A DNA stretch of 10,177 nucleotides. It comes from Deltaproteobacteria bacterium (lineage in GTDB: Bacteria; Desulfobacterota; Syntrophia; Syntrophales; Smithellaceae). This document shows, one piece after another, positions 1 through 7,731 of the stretch. The position numbers and the translations under genes were made by a program. The first letter of the stretch is position 1. Every line of letters begins with the position of its first letter. The stretch lies in contig JAGVUJ010000251.1 of NCBI GenBank assembly GCA_019136325.1, positions 1 to 10,177 of the forward strand, given 5' to 3'. Under the pieces are notes generated by a model. That model did not search any database. It worked only from the letters and a program-made list of their open reading frames with translations, and had not been told where the DNA came from.

Positions 1-1
1 G

Positions 2-1489
2 GCTGTTAATAAGAACGGGGATTTGATTTTTGTTTCCCGGATAAAAAAAACCATTGAACGGACCGTGCGACTCAGGGCGAAAATCAGGGAAAAGGAAAAC
101 GTTATCATTCGACAGATGGAGTACGCTGAAGCATTCAGTAAGATGGCCATCGATCCTGTCGCGATAAAAAAGGCCAGACTCGTTAAAATTCTTTTCGGCA
201 CGGTGGAAAATATGATGGATGATGTTCCGCCGACCAGTCGTTTCATATTAAGCAAGATGAACAATTATATTTTCGGTATTTGCTTGCCTGATGATTATAC
301 TGCCCTGCTCCGTTTTTTAAAAAACTATGGATTTACAGATTTATCAGATGATGTAACTCCTGTTTCTTTGGAAAGCTTAAAAAAGCGGAGGGAAAGTCTG
401 AGACGGCGCCGCGACATGATGGATGCATATCTTGATCGACTGAAAAAAGAACAAGGCTGCCGGCTTCAAGATCTGAATAAATCCTACCATCACTACGAAG
501 CAATACTCCAAGCGATGCGAATGTCGCTATTTTCAGCGAAAGCATTGTTTATTACGGGTTGGATAGACATCCGAAACAAGCAGCGGCTTTTGAAAATTCT
601 GGAAAGAATTTGCGGCAATAGATTTATTTTCTCTGAGCGTAAAGATCCGGATGCACCTGTTCATCTGCGGAACATGAAACTTTTCAAGCCGTTCGAACTG
701 ATAGTGAAAACGATGGGTATCCCGTCTAATAAAGAAATTGACCCGACACCGCTTGCCGCAATCACTTTTGTAGTCATGTTTGGTCTAATGTTTGGTGATC
801 TGGGCCAGGGATTGGTGCTCCTGCTTTGCGGTATAATGCTGAAAAAGTATGGTCAACGAAAAATAAATGAAAATCTGAAACAAGCCGGAGGCATTCTGGT
901 CGCTTGTGGATTTTCTGCCGGCATTTGTGGTTTACTTTATGGCAGCGTTTTTTCCAGCGAACACCTGCTTCCAGCCCTTTGGTTTCACCCGACGGCACAC
1001 ATTATGACACTGTTTGTCGCAACAATTCAAATAGGCATTTTGTTTATCATGACCGGTCTTCTTGTGAACATCATCAATAATATCCTGAATGCGGATTACA
1101 CGGAAGCCCTGCTGGATAAGCGGGGACTGGTGATTCTGGTAATTTATGCCGCTACCGTCCTGTTTACGTTTAATTATCAAAAGTCCGGTCAGGTTCCTGC
1201 ACTATGGAAGATAAGCGTTTTTGTAATACTGCCCCTGACATTGTTTGCACTCAGAGGCGTCATTGGCCCGGCATTTTTTCAGAAAGAGAAACCGCATAGT
1301 GTTTCAGAATACATCATTGAAACGGTCATGGAGATTGTGGAGATCGCCTTGAGTCTGTTTGCCAACACGATATCATTTATCAGAGTCGGTGCTTTTGCTC
1401 TTTCACATGCGGGGTTGAGTATCGTGACCTACACGCTTGCCGGAATTGCCGACCCCGGTTTGCGCGATCTTAATCATCATTACCGGTAA
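2..1489 (+). CDS. atpI: V/A-type ATPase subunit I, 5'-truncated by window edge, main part before a frameshift
   Basis: Subunit I (the homologue of eukaryotic subunit a) is the membrane stator that forms the ion half-channels against the K ring and anchors the peripheral stalks. The frame is open to the left edge with codons for AVNKNGD before the TTG at 23, so that TTG is internal and the true start lies outside the window. The first roughly 220 visible codons are charged and coiled-coil rich (the cytoplasmic arm). Multiple hydrophobic membrane segments follow, starting at the family motif around [19 protein letters not shown] (about 748-804). Near the end [19 protein letters not shown] is the conserved translocation helix; its arginine codon is 1382-1384 and is the expected essential arginine. 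The frame then runs into non-conserved LRDLNHHYR and stops at 1489, while the conserved tail continues in another frame (next entry). The family identity is very sure. Confidence 0.93.
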   Translation, partial: AVNKNGDLIFVSRIKKTIERTVRLRAKIREKENVIIRQMEYAEAFSKMAIDPVAIKKARLVKILFGTVENMMDDVPPTSRFILSKMNNYIFGICLPDDYTALLRFLKNYGFTDLSDDVTPVSLESLKKRRESLRRRRDMMDAYLDRLKKEQGCRLQDLNKSYHHYEAILQAMRMSLFSAKALFITGWIDIRNKQRLLKILERICGNRFIFSERKDPDAPVHLRNMKLFKPFELIVKTMGIPSNKEIDPTPLAAITFVVMFGLMFGDLGQGLVLLLCGIMLKKYGQRKINENLKQAGGILVACGFSAGICGLLYGSVFSSEHLLPALWFHPTAHIMTLFVATIQIGILFIMTGLLVNIINNILNADYTEALLDKRGLVILVIYAATVLFTFNYQKSGQVPALWKISVFVILPLTLFALRGVIGPAFFQKEKPHSVSEYIIETVMEIVEIALSLFANTISFIRVGAFALSHAGLSIVTYTLAGIADPGLRDLNHHYR

Positions 1490-1634
1490 TATTTTTATCA
1501 TCGGTTTTGAAGGTTTAATTTGCGGCATTCAATCCATGCGTCTTGAATATTATGAATTCTTCAGCAAATTTTTCCAGGGAGATGGAGTCGTCTTTTCTCC
1601 ATTTACCTTAAAGGCACAAGCATCGGAGGTGTAA
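1437..1634 (+). CDS. atpI: V/A-type ATPase subunit I, C-terminal fragment in a shifted frame
   Basis: This stretch carries the conserved end of subunit I in a frame displaced by +1 from the main part. From about base 1458 it encodes a last hydrophobic helix ([18 protein letters not shown]) and the family signature [16 protein letters not shown] tail, here [17 protein letters not shown], then stops at 1634. The open frame can be extended back to a TTG at 1437, but those first residues overlap the main subunit I frame and are not conserved, so this is not an independent gene. Dropping one base in the CCCCGG run at 1453-1458 joins the two parts into an uninterrupted [11 protein letters not shown] sequence. 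A sequencing indel, a recent mutation or recoding would all produce this. The stop is one base before the K start codon, as expected for the true 3' end of atpI. Confidence 0.85.
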   Translation: MPELPTPVCAILIIITGNIFIIGFEGLICGIQSMRLEYYEFFSKFFQGDGVVFSPFTLKAQASEV

Positions 1635-1635
1635 G

Positions 1636-1971
1636 ATGATCAAGAATAAATTGTTCAAGCATTTTGTGTTTGCAGTCTTCACCGGTTTCATTTGGTTCGC
1701 ATTGTTGCCCACCGTCATTAATGCAGCCGAGAATGTTCAGGTTAACTCCGGAGCAAACTGGATGGGTTTGGCTTACATCGGTGCGGGGCTGGCTGTGGGG
1801 TTGGCCTGTATCGCCAGCGGCTTTGCCGTAGCACGGATAGGGTCTGCCGCCATTGGCGCAGTGAGTGAAAAGCCGGAACTCATGGGAAGAACGCTCGTTT
1901 TTCTCGGGCTGGCGGAAGGCATTGCGATTTACGGTTTGATTATTGCGATCATGATTTTAAATAAACTGTAA
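1636..1971 (+). CDS. atpK: V/A-type ATPase subunit K (proteolipid, rotor ring c-type subunit)
   Basis: Subunit K oligomerises into the membrane rotor ring that carries the translocated ion. The 111-residue product has a positively charged N-terminus and a hydrophobic stretch ending near TVINA/AENV (about residue 30), resembling a cleavable signal peptide. It is followed by a single helical hairpin: a Gly/Ala-rich helix (about 43-74), the polar loop VSEKPEL (76-82), and a second helix (86-109). Glu94 in GLAEGIAIY is the expected ion-binding carboxylate and Tyr99 lies five residues on. This is the single-hairpin 8-kDa type plus a leader, not the four-helix duplicated form of eukaryotic V-ATPases. 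A strong GGAGGTG ribosome site at 1625-1631 precedes the ATG, and the gene begins one base after the atpI stop, which suggests coupled translation. Confidence 0.95.
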   Translation: MIKNKLFKHFVFAVFTGFIWFALLPTVINAAENVQVNSGANWMGLAYIGAGLAVGLACIASGFAVARIGSAAIGAVSEKPELMGRTLVFLGLAEGIAIYGLIIAIMILNKL

Positions 1972-2183
1972 TTACATTTTCAAATCAGGATGATACCGCG
2001 GCGGCAGTGAAACTTAAATTACGGAAACGAAGTGAACCGAAATTAAATGGTTGAACTGTCCCGCTTCAGCGGGGCAAGGAGGAGGCTCCGCAGGCGTATT
2101 GCTAACCCAGTGACCTTTAGGTTATACGTCGAGGAAGCCGACGACGCCAACAAAGGTAGCGCTTGACTTGGAAAGGGAATGTC
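1972..2183 (+). other. Non-coding gap between K and F with a candidate structured RNA (about 2058-2148)
   Basis: This is the only gap of any size in a tightly packed operon. Reading the + strand, GTCCCGC (2058-2064) pairs with GCGGGGC (2069-2075) over a TTCA loop, with one G-T wobble. Further on GGCGT (2093-2097) can pair with ACGCC (2144-2148) and encloses two further stems, TAACC (2103-2107) with GGTTA (2120-2124) and CGTCG (2127-2131) with CGACG (2139-2143). Together these make a plausible three-way junction. No hairpin is followed by a T run, so a simple terminator is not indicated. I do not recognise a known riboswitch class. Possible roles are a processing or stability element that sets K output relative to the other subunits, a riboswitch, or an inserted repeat. 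The pairings are directly visible; the function is inference. Confidence 0.4.
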
Positions 2184-2489
2184 ATGGAAAAGATATACAT
2201 CATCGGAGACATGCATACGGTCAGCGCGTTTCGCCTTGCCGGGGTGGAAGGGATGGTCTCAACGGCAGACAGTGCATCGGTGCGACTCGAAGAAATTATA
2301 AAAAAAAGAGATGCCGGTATCGTCTTGATGACGAATGACCTTGCTGCAGCATTACAGGAGCGTATCAGAGAGATTAACCTCAATAGGCAGAACCCTGTGG
2401 TGATAGAAATTCCGGGCATGGATGATATCGGGGGGCTGCGTATGTCGGCAATGAATTATATTTCCGAGGCTCTCGGTATTCGTTTGTAA
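2184..2489 (+). CDS. atpF: V/A-type ATPase subunit F (central shaft)
   Basis: Subunit F is the small Rossmann-like protein that binds subunit D in the central shaft and can modulate coupling. The ATG at 2184 gives 101 residues, the usual size, beginning with the family-typical strand MEKIYIIGD. It continues with a GVEG turn (about 21-24), a strand around AGIVLMTNDLA, and a PVVIEIPG strand followed by a C-terminal helix. An in-frame TTG at 2163 would add seven residues (MTWKGNV), but the AAAGGG at 2172-2177 is well placed for 2184, so the ATG is preferred. The gene follows the structured gap after K and is followed by E after nine bases. No anomaly is seen. Confidence 0.9.
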   Translation: MEKIYIIGDMHTVSAFRLAGVEGMVSTADSASVRLEEIIKKRDAGIVLMTNDLAAALQERIREINLNRQNPVVIEIPGMDDIGGLRMSAMNYISEALGIRL

Positions 2490-2498
2490 GGATAGAGC

Positions 2499-3104
2499 AT
2501 GGACAATACAACATTGGAAAATTCTATCCGTGAAGAAGCCTCTCGCGCAATAACCGCCATCAGGGAAAAAGAGGCTCTGGAGATGAGGCAGATGGATGAG
2601 ATCTTTTCGATGGAGATGGAGGACTTCCGGAGGCAGGCTGAAGCGGAAACAGAAAGTCACATCCGGCAGGAAATTTCTAAACTGGAAAATAAAGCGCTTC
2701 TCGAGCGAAAAAAGATGAAGCTTCAGAATGCAGAGCAATTTATCAATCGCATTGTCGATGAGGTCATGAAAAACATTCGTAACGATCGCCTTTACAAACA
2801 ATTTCTTCTGGAAGCAATCCGCGATGGCGTAAAAATATCGGGTGCTGATGTAGATATAAAACTCAGCAACGAGGATATTTTCCTGAAGAAAGATATCGTC
2901 GCAGCCATCGCGGCTATGGACGGAAGAAAGAAAGTTTCCATCACGGAAGATTCGAAAGTCCAATGGGGCGGATGTCTCATCCGGGATAAGGAAACAGGTC
3001 GTATTTTTAATCATACGCTGGAAAGAATCTATTTCAGAAAATCTCTGCTGATCAGGCAGCAAGTCATGAGTTTACTGATGCGGAAAGCGGAAGGAAATCA
3101 ATGA
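2499..3104 (+). CDS. atpE: V/A-type ATPase subunit E (peripheral stalk)
   Basis: Subunit E forms part of the peripheral stalk holding the catalytic head against rotation, normally as a heterodimer with the small coiled-coil subunit G/H. The 201-residue product is close to the usual family length. Residues about 5-95 are highly charged, rich in Glu, Arg, Lys and Met, with no proline or long hydrophobic run, as expected of the long N-terminal helix. The C-terminal half is a mixed alpha/beta domain with SNEDIFLKK and the conserved turn VQWGGCLIRDKETGRIFNH-type segment, which matches the GG-type motif before the last strand and helix in subunit E. AAGGA lies before the ATG at 2499. The gene sits 25 bases upstream of the catalytic A gene. 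No companion G/H gene is seen next to it. Confidence 0.88.
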   Translation: MDNTTLENSIREEASRAITAIREKEALEMRQMDEIFSMEMEDFRRQAEAETESHIRQEISKLENKALLERKKMKLQNAEQFINRIVDEVMKNIRNDRLYKQFLLEAIRDGVKISGADVDIKLSNEDIFLKKDIVAAIAAMDGRKKVSITEDSKVQWGGCLIRDKETGRIFNHTLERIYFRKSLLIRQQVMSLLMRKAEGNQ

Positions 3105-3118
3105 CGCAGTTAACTTTT

Positions 3119-3124
3119 AAGGAG
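3119..3124 (+). promoter_or_regulatory. Ribosome binding site supporting a GTG start for subunit A
   Basis: AAGGAG ends five bases before the GTG at 3130. An overlapping ATG at 3128 lies in another frame that stops after five codons, so it cannot start the A protein. The GTG frame gives the expected N-terminal strand [17 protein letters not shown]. Confidence 0.7.
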
Positions 3125-3129
3125 CGTAT

Positions 3130-4893
3130 GTGGACGAAATATTAAAAGGAAATGTGATTTCGGTGAATGGGCCTATTGTCAAGGTTGTCGGGCTGACCGG
3201 AATAAAAATGTTCGACATTGCCGAAGTGGGACAGGAACGACTGATCGGAGAAGTCATCAGGCTTGCCGGAGAAATCACGATAGTCCAGGTGTATGAGGAT
3301 AACACAGGCTTGAAGCCGGGTGACGACGTCATTTCATACGGACGTCCTCTTTCTGTGCTCCTGGGGCCGGGACTGATAGCCAATATTTACGATGGTATTC
3401 AACGGCCTCTCGTCGGTATTTCCGAGGTATGCGGAAGCTATATTAAAAAAGGCATTAAACTTCCGCCCCTCGATGTCAATAAAAAATGGGACTTCCAGCC
3501 ACTGGTCAAAACCGGTGAGGATATAAAAGAGGGGACTCTGGTTGGAGAGATCACAGAAAGCCCGCTTGTTGTACATCGGGTGCTTGTTCCGCCGGGCATT
3601 GCAGGGAGATTGACCGCTATCGTGAATGCCGGGTCTTACACGATAGAAGACGATATCTTTGAAATTGATACAGGTTCCGGCAAGTACAACGGGAAACTTG
3701 CCGCTCATTGGCCGGTGCGCAAGCCCCGTCCCAGCCGAAACAGAAAAAAACCTTTTATGCCGTTAATTACAGGCCAGAGAATTATCGATACGTTTTTCCC
3801 CATTGCCAAAGGAGGAACGGCAGCCATTCCCGGCGGCTTTGGCACGGGAAAAACCATGACACAGCATGCTCTGGCAAAATGGTGTAACGCCGATATTATC
3901 GTTTATATCGGCTGTGGCGAACGCGGCAATGAGATGACAGATGTTCTCACAGACTTCCCGAAACTTATTGATGAACGCAACGGCCGGCCTCTGATCGAAC
4001 GAACCGTGATGATTGCTAATACATCCAACATGCCGGTTCCCGCCCGCGAAGTAAGCATCTATACCGGCGTGACGATTGCGGAGTACTACCGCGATATGGG
4101 CTACAGCGTGGCGGTCATGGCCGATTCCACATCACGCTGGGCGGAAGCGCTGCGGGAACTTTCCAGCAGGTTGGGCGATATGCCGGCCGAAGAAGGATTC
4201 CCGCCTTATCTGGGGACACGGTTGGCCGAATTCTACGAAAGGGCCGGTCTTGTGGAAACGCTGAGCGGCAGTAACGGCGACATTACCATCATCGGAGCGG
4301 TTTCTCCTCCGGGCGGAGATTTTTCGGAACCGGTCACGCAACACACATCAAGATTTGTGAGATGCTTCTGGGCGCTTGATAAAATTTTAGCCGACGCCAG
4401 GCATTACCCGTCGATTAGCTGGATCGACAGTTATACGGAATACCTTGTCGATATTGAAGATTGGTGGAAAAATCTCGACAGCGAATGGCTGACAACCAGA
4501 AATGAGGTCATGAATATTCTTTTGGAAGACCATCGTTTGGAGCAGGTCGTGAAGCTTGTCGGCAGTGACGCATTGCCGCCTTCTGAACAGTATATTCTCT
4601 TCTGCGCCGAAATGATCAAGAATGCCTTCCTGCAGCAGAATTCTTTCGATTCGCAGGACAAGTTCTGCAGTCCGGAAAAGCAACTCAAACTTTTAAAGTG
4701 CCTTTTGGTCCTCTACCAAAAAGGCATGACGCTGATTCAAGAAGGTGTGTCCGTCAAAGATATCAGTCAATCGGACGTTGTTTCGGAAATGGTACGGCTT
4801 AAGTCGGCAGTTCCCAATAAAGAACTTGTTGAGATTGACGATTACTTGAAAAGACTGGAACAGGAATTGATGTCGATAAAATCGTCATCGTGA
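3130..4893 (+). CDS. atpA: V/A-type ATPase catalytic subunit A
   Basis: Subunit A carries the ATP hydrolysis/synthesis site at the A-B interface. The 587-residue length is that of the family. In order are seen an N-terminal beta-barrel strand ([13 protein letters not shown]), the [17 protein letters not shown] motif (78-94), the extra bulge domain that distinguishes A from B and from F1-beta, and the Walker A loop GGFGTGKT (235-242) with Lys241. The GERGNE motif (263-268) has the catalytic Glu264, Asp332 is in [14 protein letters not shown] (330-342), and [10 protein letters not shown] follows. A helical C-terminal domain closes the protein. All key residues are present, so the enzyme should be competent. 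The start is GTG. The P-loop reads GGFG where archaeal forms usually have GPFG and eukaryotes GAFG, which fits a divergent bacterial lineage (from memory of the family). Subunit B follows after ten bases. Confidence 0.97.
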   Translation: MDEILKGNVISVNGPIVKVVGLTGIKMFDIAEVGQERLIGEVIRLAGEITIVQVYEDNTGLKPGDDVISYGRPLSVLLGPGLIANIYDGIQRPLVGISEVCGSYIKKGIKLPPLDVNKKWDFQPLVKTGEDIKEGTLVGEITESPLVVHRVLVPPGIAGRLTAIVNAGSYTIEDDIFEIDTGSGKYNGKLAAHWPVRKPRPSRNRKKPFMPLITGQRIIDTFFPIAKGGTAAIPGGFGTGKTMTQHALAKWCNADIIVYIGCGERGNEMTDVLTDFPKLIDERNGRPLIERTVMIANTSNMPVPAREVSIYTGVTIAEYYRDMGYSVAVMADSTSRWAEALRELSSRLGDMPAEEGFPPYLGTRLAEFYERAGLVETLSGSNGDITIIGAVSPPGGDFSEPVTQHTSRFVRCFWALDKILADARHYPSISWIDSYTEYLVDIEDWWKNLDSEWLTTRNEVMNILLEDHRLEQVVKLVGSDALPPSEQYILFCAEMIKNAFLQQNSFDSQDKFCSPEKQLKLLKCLLVLYQKGMTLIQEGVSVKDISQSDVVSEMVRLKSAVPNKELVEIDDYLKRLEQELMSIKSSS

Positions 4894-4903
4894 GGATTGT
4901 AAA

Positions 4904-6295
4904 ATGACCATGGAAATTGAATATACAAACCTTTCCGGAATTTCCGGGCCCCTGATTTTCGTCGACGGAATCAAAGGCGTCGGATACGGCGACATTGTAG
5001 AAATCCGCGATGCTTCAGGAGATTTACGTATCGGTCAGACGCTGGAGGTGGATGAACAGAGAGCCGTTGTTCAGGTCTTCGAGGGGACAAGCGGCCTTTC
5101 GGTGAAAGAAACAAGAGTCACCTTTGTGGGAAGGGCGTTGGAAATACCTGTTGATCGTGAAATGCTGGGCAGAGTTTTTGACGGCCTGGGCAGACCTGTT
5201 GATGGCGCTCCGCAGGTCATCACAGACAGGATGATGAATGTCAACGGTCTGCCGATTAATCCCTGGAGTAGAGAATATCCCAGAGATTTCATACAAACCG
5301 GGATATCGGCGATTGACGGCATGAACACGCTGATCCGCGGCCAGAAACTCCCGATTTTCTCGGGAAGCGGTATGCCGCACAATCGTATTGCCGCCCAGAT
5401 AGCCAGGCAGGCAAGAATTCTGACTGCAGAAGAGGAGTTCACCGTTATCTTTGCTGCGATGGGAGTCAAATTCGACGTAGCCAGATTCTTCATCGATTCC
5501 CTCGAAGAGTCAGGAGTTCTCACGCATTCCGCAATATTCCTGAGTCTTGCCGACTCACCATCCATCGAACGGCTCGTAACGCCTCGTTCAGCGCTAACGC
5601 TTGCTGAGTATTTGGCCTTCGAAGAAGGGATGCATGTACTGGTGATTTTAACGGATATGACAAACTACTGCGAAGCCTTGAGGGAACTCTCCAGTTCGCG
5701 TGGTGAGATTCCGTCACGAAAAGGTTATCCCGGCTATCTTTACAGCGATTTGGCTTCAGTCTATGAACGTGCCGGTCGACTCAAAGGCGGTAAAGGCTCC
5801 ATTACCCAGATGCCGATTCTGACCATGCCCAGCGACGACATTTCCCATCCTGTTCCGGATCTGACAGGGTATATCACCGAAGGTCAGATTGTGCTGGAAA
5901 GAGAGCTGTTTAATAAAGGAATCTATCCGCCGATTGCCGGCCTCCCTTCCCTTTCCCGGCTGATGAAAGACGGTATCGGTGAAGGTCGAACACGCAAGGA
6001 CCATGGCCAGGTTGCCGCGCAGCTCTTTGCCTCGTATGCTAAAGTCAAACGCATAAGAGCGTTGGCGGCCATCGTGGGAGAGGAGGAACTTTCCGATCTG
6101 GACAAAATTTACTTGAAATTCGGAACCGCTTTTGAGGAGGCTTTTTTGCGTCAGGCTTATCATGAGAATCGTTCCATTGAACAGACCCTGGAAATTGGTT
6201 GGAAGATGCTTTCTCTGCTTCCCCGTGATGAATTGTATCGCATTGCTAGAGAGGATATCCAGCGATACTATATGTCTGAGACGGAGAAAACGTAA
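4904..6295 (+). CDS. atpB: V/A-type ATPase non-catalytic subunit B
   Basis: Subunit B alternates with A in the hexameric head and contributes the arginine that completes each catalytic site. The product is 463 residues, normal for the family. The P-loop position reads SGSGMPHN (153-160), lacking the GKT of a working Walker A, which identifies B rather than A. Other signatures are [13 protein letters not shown], the [19 protein letters not shown] segment with YERAGR after it, and PSLSRLM with Arg352, the expected arginine finger. GAGGA just before the ATG at 4904 (7 bases) supports this start, though a second ATG two codons later is possible. The stop overlaps the D start codon by one base (TAATG), implying translational coupling. 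Confidence 0.97.
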   Translation: MTMEIEYTNLSGISGPLIFVDGIKGVGYGDIVEIRDASGDLRIGQTLEVDEQRAVVQVFEGTSGLSVKETRVTFVGRALEIPVDREMLGRVFDGLGRPVDGAPQVITDRMMNVNGLPINPWSREYPRDFIQTGISAIDGMNTLIRGQKLPIFSGSGMPHNRIAAQIARQARILTAEEEFTVIFAAMGVKFDVARFFIDSLEESGVLTHSAIFLSLADSPSIERLVTPRSALTLAEYLAFEEGMHVLVILTDMTNYCEALRELSSSRGEIPSRKGYPGYLYSDLASVYERAGRLKGGKGSITQMPILTMPSDDISHPVPDLTGYITEGQIVLERELFNKGIYPPIAGLPSLSRLMKDGIGEGRTRKDHGQVAAQLFASYAKVKRIRALAAIVGEEELSDLDKIYLKFGTAFEEAFLRQAYHENRSIEQTLEIGWKMLSLLPRDELYRIAREDIQRYYMSETEKT

Positions 6296-6915
6296 TGCCG
6301 AAAATAGAATTACCCCCGACAAAATCATCGCTGCGAAAACTCAAGGAAGATCTGGCTTTCGCTTACGAAGGCTATGATCTGCTTAATCAGAAACGGGAAA
6401 TTCTGGCTATTGAAATCGTTCGGAAGATTGATGTCATCCGGAAAATTGAAGCCGAATTTCAGGATATTGTAAATCGTTTATATTTGGCTTATCGACAGGC
6501 TGCCGTCGATATGGGTTCCGAAGCTGTTACATTACAAAGTTGTTCCGAAATGAGAAGCTATTATCTTCATATGAATTTAACAAAACTGATGGGACTGAAA
6601 CTGTTAAATTTCACTCTTGATCTCAAGAACAATCTTCCCGCTTTTACTTTGCCGCCAACAACATCTGCTTATGATAACGCAAAAGAACAATCTCGGAAAG
6701 CTCTTCACATCGTGGTGCAATACGCGACAATAATGAAATCCGTCATCATGCTTTCAAGAGAACTGAAAAAAGTGCAACGGCGGGTGAACGCTCTGGAGAA
6801 GATCTTTATTCCACAACATGAGGAGGCTAAAAAATACATCACCGACAGGATTGAGGAAATGGAACGCGAGGAAATATTCGTGAAAAAACTTATTCGACAG
6901 CGCCAACAACGCTAA
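6295..6915 (+). CDS. atpD: V/A-type ATPase subunit D (central rotor shaft)
   Basis: Subunit D is the long antiparallel helical shaft that turns inside the A3B3 head, the counterpart of F1 gamma. The 206-residue product starts with the family-like PPTKSSLRKLKEDLAFAYEG and continues with LLNQKREIL, matching the conserved N-terminal helix with its LLKxKRD-type motif. A middle hydrophobic and polar section (about 75-125) precedes the long C-terminal helix, which contains ELKKVQRRVNALEKIFIP, a well-conserved D signature (RRVNALE). The tail is very basic (KKLIRQRQQR). The gene starts within the stop codon of B and is the last of the recognised ATPase genes. The next gene begins 38 bases later. Confidence 0.95.
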   Translation: MPKIELPPTKSSLRKLKEDLAFAYEGYDLLNQKREILAIEIVRKIDVIRKIEAEFQDIVNRLYLAYRQAAVDMGSEAVTLQSCSEMRSYYLHMNLTKLMGLKLLNFTLDLKNNLPAFTLPPTTSAYDNAKEQSRKALHIVVQYATIMKSVIMLSRELKKVQRRVNALEKIFIPQHEEAKKYITDRIEEMEREEIFVKKLIRQRQQR

Positions 6916-6940
6916 ATCAATTCCTTCAGTCCGCTAATAA

Positions 6941-6947
6941 AAGGAGA
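6941..6947 (+). promoter_or_regulatory. Very strong ribosome binding site for the RsbRD_N-like gene
   Basis: AAGGAGA, extending to AAGGAGATGA, is an almost complete anti-16S match ending six bases before the ATG at 6954. It is stronger than the sites before most of the ATPase genes, which suggests that the downstream protein is made in quantity. The strength fixes the start at 6954 over the internal ATG at 7032. Confidence 0.75.
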
Positions 6948-6953
6948 TGAACT

Positions 6954-7478
6954 ATGAAATCGAAATCAGATGTTTTGAAATATTTGGAGCTGGCAGAAAG
7001 ACAAGCCCGGGACAAGAAAAAGAAATCAAACATGAAAACATACGCCTATAAATATCTGGAACTGGCTGAAAAACACGCGGAGAAGATTGCCGCAAGATGG
7101 GTAAAGGACGTTAGAAACAACACCCGAACGCAGACTTATAAAAAGCTGAATGAAAAGCAATTAGTCGATCAGTGTACAGAGTTTTATCAGCAATTCAGTA
7201 AGATGTTCATTTATGAAAAAATTACGGATGACGTGACGAAGTATTTTCAGAAATACGCACTGGAATGTTATGCTCTTGACATTCCCGCGAAAGAAGCTAT
7301 TTACGCGCTGATATTGATGCGACGGAATATCTGGCTATACGCGGAATTTCAAATGATCTTCAACTCAGCTATTGCCAAGCAGGAATCCCTGGATACCCTC
7401 AACCGAACTATCCTGCTGTTTGATTACGCGGTGTATGAGGTCACCAGGGAATACCTGGAATTGATGAAAACTACTTAG
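6954..7478 (+). CDS. RsbRD_N-like (RsbR N-terminal type) stand-alone helical sensor/regulator protein
   Basis: I recognise no named gene, but residues about 40-170 resemble the RsbRD_N family (RsbT co-antagonist N-terminal, globin-like helical domain). The match includes AEKIAARWVKDVRNNTRTQ with TYKKLNEKQLVDQ after it, which parallels the family pattern of W, a short loop with a Tyr, then an LV acid-rich helix. The DIPAKEAIYALILMRRNIW segment corresponds to the family's region before a Leu-rich helix, and FDYAVYEVTREYLE forms the last helix. In other proteins this domain precedes STAS, GAF or kinase domains, but here it stands alone (174 residues, no output domain, no membrane segment). The N-terminus holds two near-copies of KYLELAERQA (9-18 and 33-42) around a lysine run. 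It is 38 bases behind D and probably co-transcribed, so a role linked to the ATPase, stress or energy state is plausible but inferred. Confidence 0.6.
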   Translation: MKSKSDVLKYLELAERQARDKKKKSNMKTYAYKYLELAEKHAEKIAARWVKDVRNNTRTQTYKKLNEKQLVDQCTEFYQQFSKMFIYEKITDDVTKYFQKYALECYALDIPAKEAIYALILMRRNIWLYAEFQMIFNSAIAKQESLDTLNRTILLFDYAVYEVTREYLELMKTT

Positions 7479-7731
7479 CGGTCGAAATTCATTATTGCTG
7501 ACGGTGAATCATGCCATCGATTAGGCACGGGTGCATGAGGTGCTGGTTTATGCCTGGTGACTTCCGCAACCCTAGAAACGTTTTTTTGGCAGTGTCTCGA
7601 ATCGTCATTGCTTTGCCATTAGAGAATCGGTGGCTAAGATTATGACAATATGTTCTGCTAGGAGAAGGCATTCTTACCGCAGTTTATCTGGCAGTAAAAA
7701 ATTAATGATAAAATCGAACTAAGGCGCATAA
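7479..7731. other. Intergenic region between convergent units, no gene recognised
   Basis: After the stop at 7478 no frame on either strand gives a product that I recognise. The longest candidates are a 59-codon frame on the - strand (7671 to 7492) and a 44-codon frame on the + strand from the ATG near 7511. Neither has a clear ribosome site or a familiar motif. The tract contains a T7 run near 7580-7587 with no stem before it. It could be relic sequence. The stretch ends at the paired-hairpin repeat. Confidence 0.5.

Noticed and set aside
23..25. TTG as the start codon of subunit I
   Set aside because: The frame is open to the left edge and the protein lacks the usual N-terminal part of subunit I, so this TTG is internal.
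2058..2148. Assignment of the K-F gap to a known riboswitch, RNase P RNA or group II intron piece
   Set aside because: I compared it from memory with several well-known consensus motifs (cobalamin, c-di-GMP, THF, fluoride, SAH, RNase P, intron domain V) and found no convincing match.
2163..2165. TTG start for subunit F
   Set aside because: The ATG at 2184 has a well-placed ribosome site and gives the canonical N-terminus; the seven extra residues look non-conserved.
2352..3062. Long - strand frame opposite subunit E (236 codons)
   Set aside because: It lies wholly opposite well-supported F and E coding sequence, and its product is Phe/Leu/His-rich with no recognisable domain, as expected of an antisense shadow.
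7492..7671. 59-codon - strand frame in the intergenic region
   Set aside because: No ribosome site, no recognisable motif and no conserved context; too weak to call a gene.
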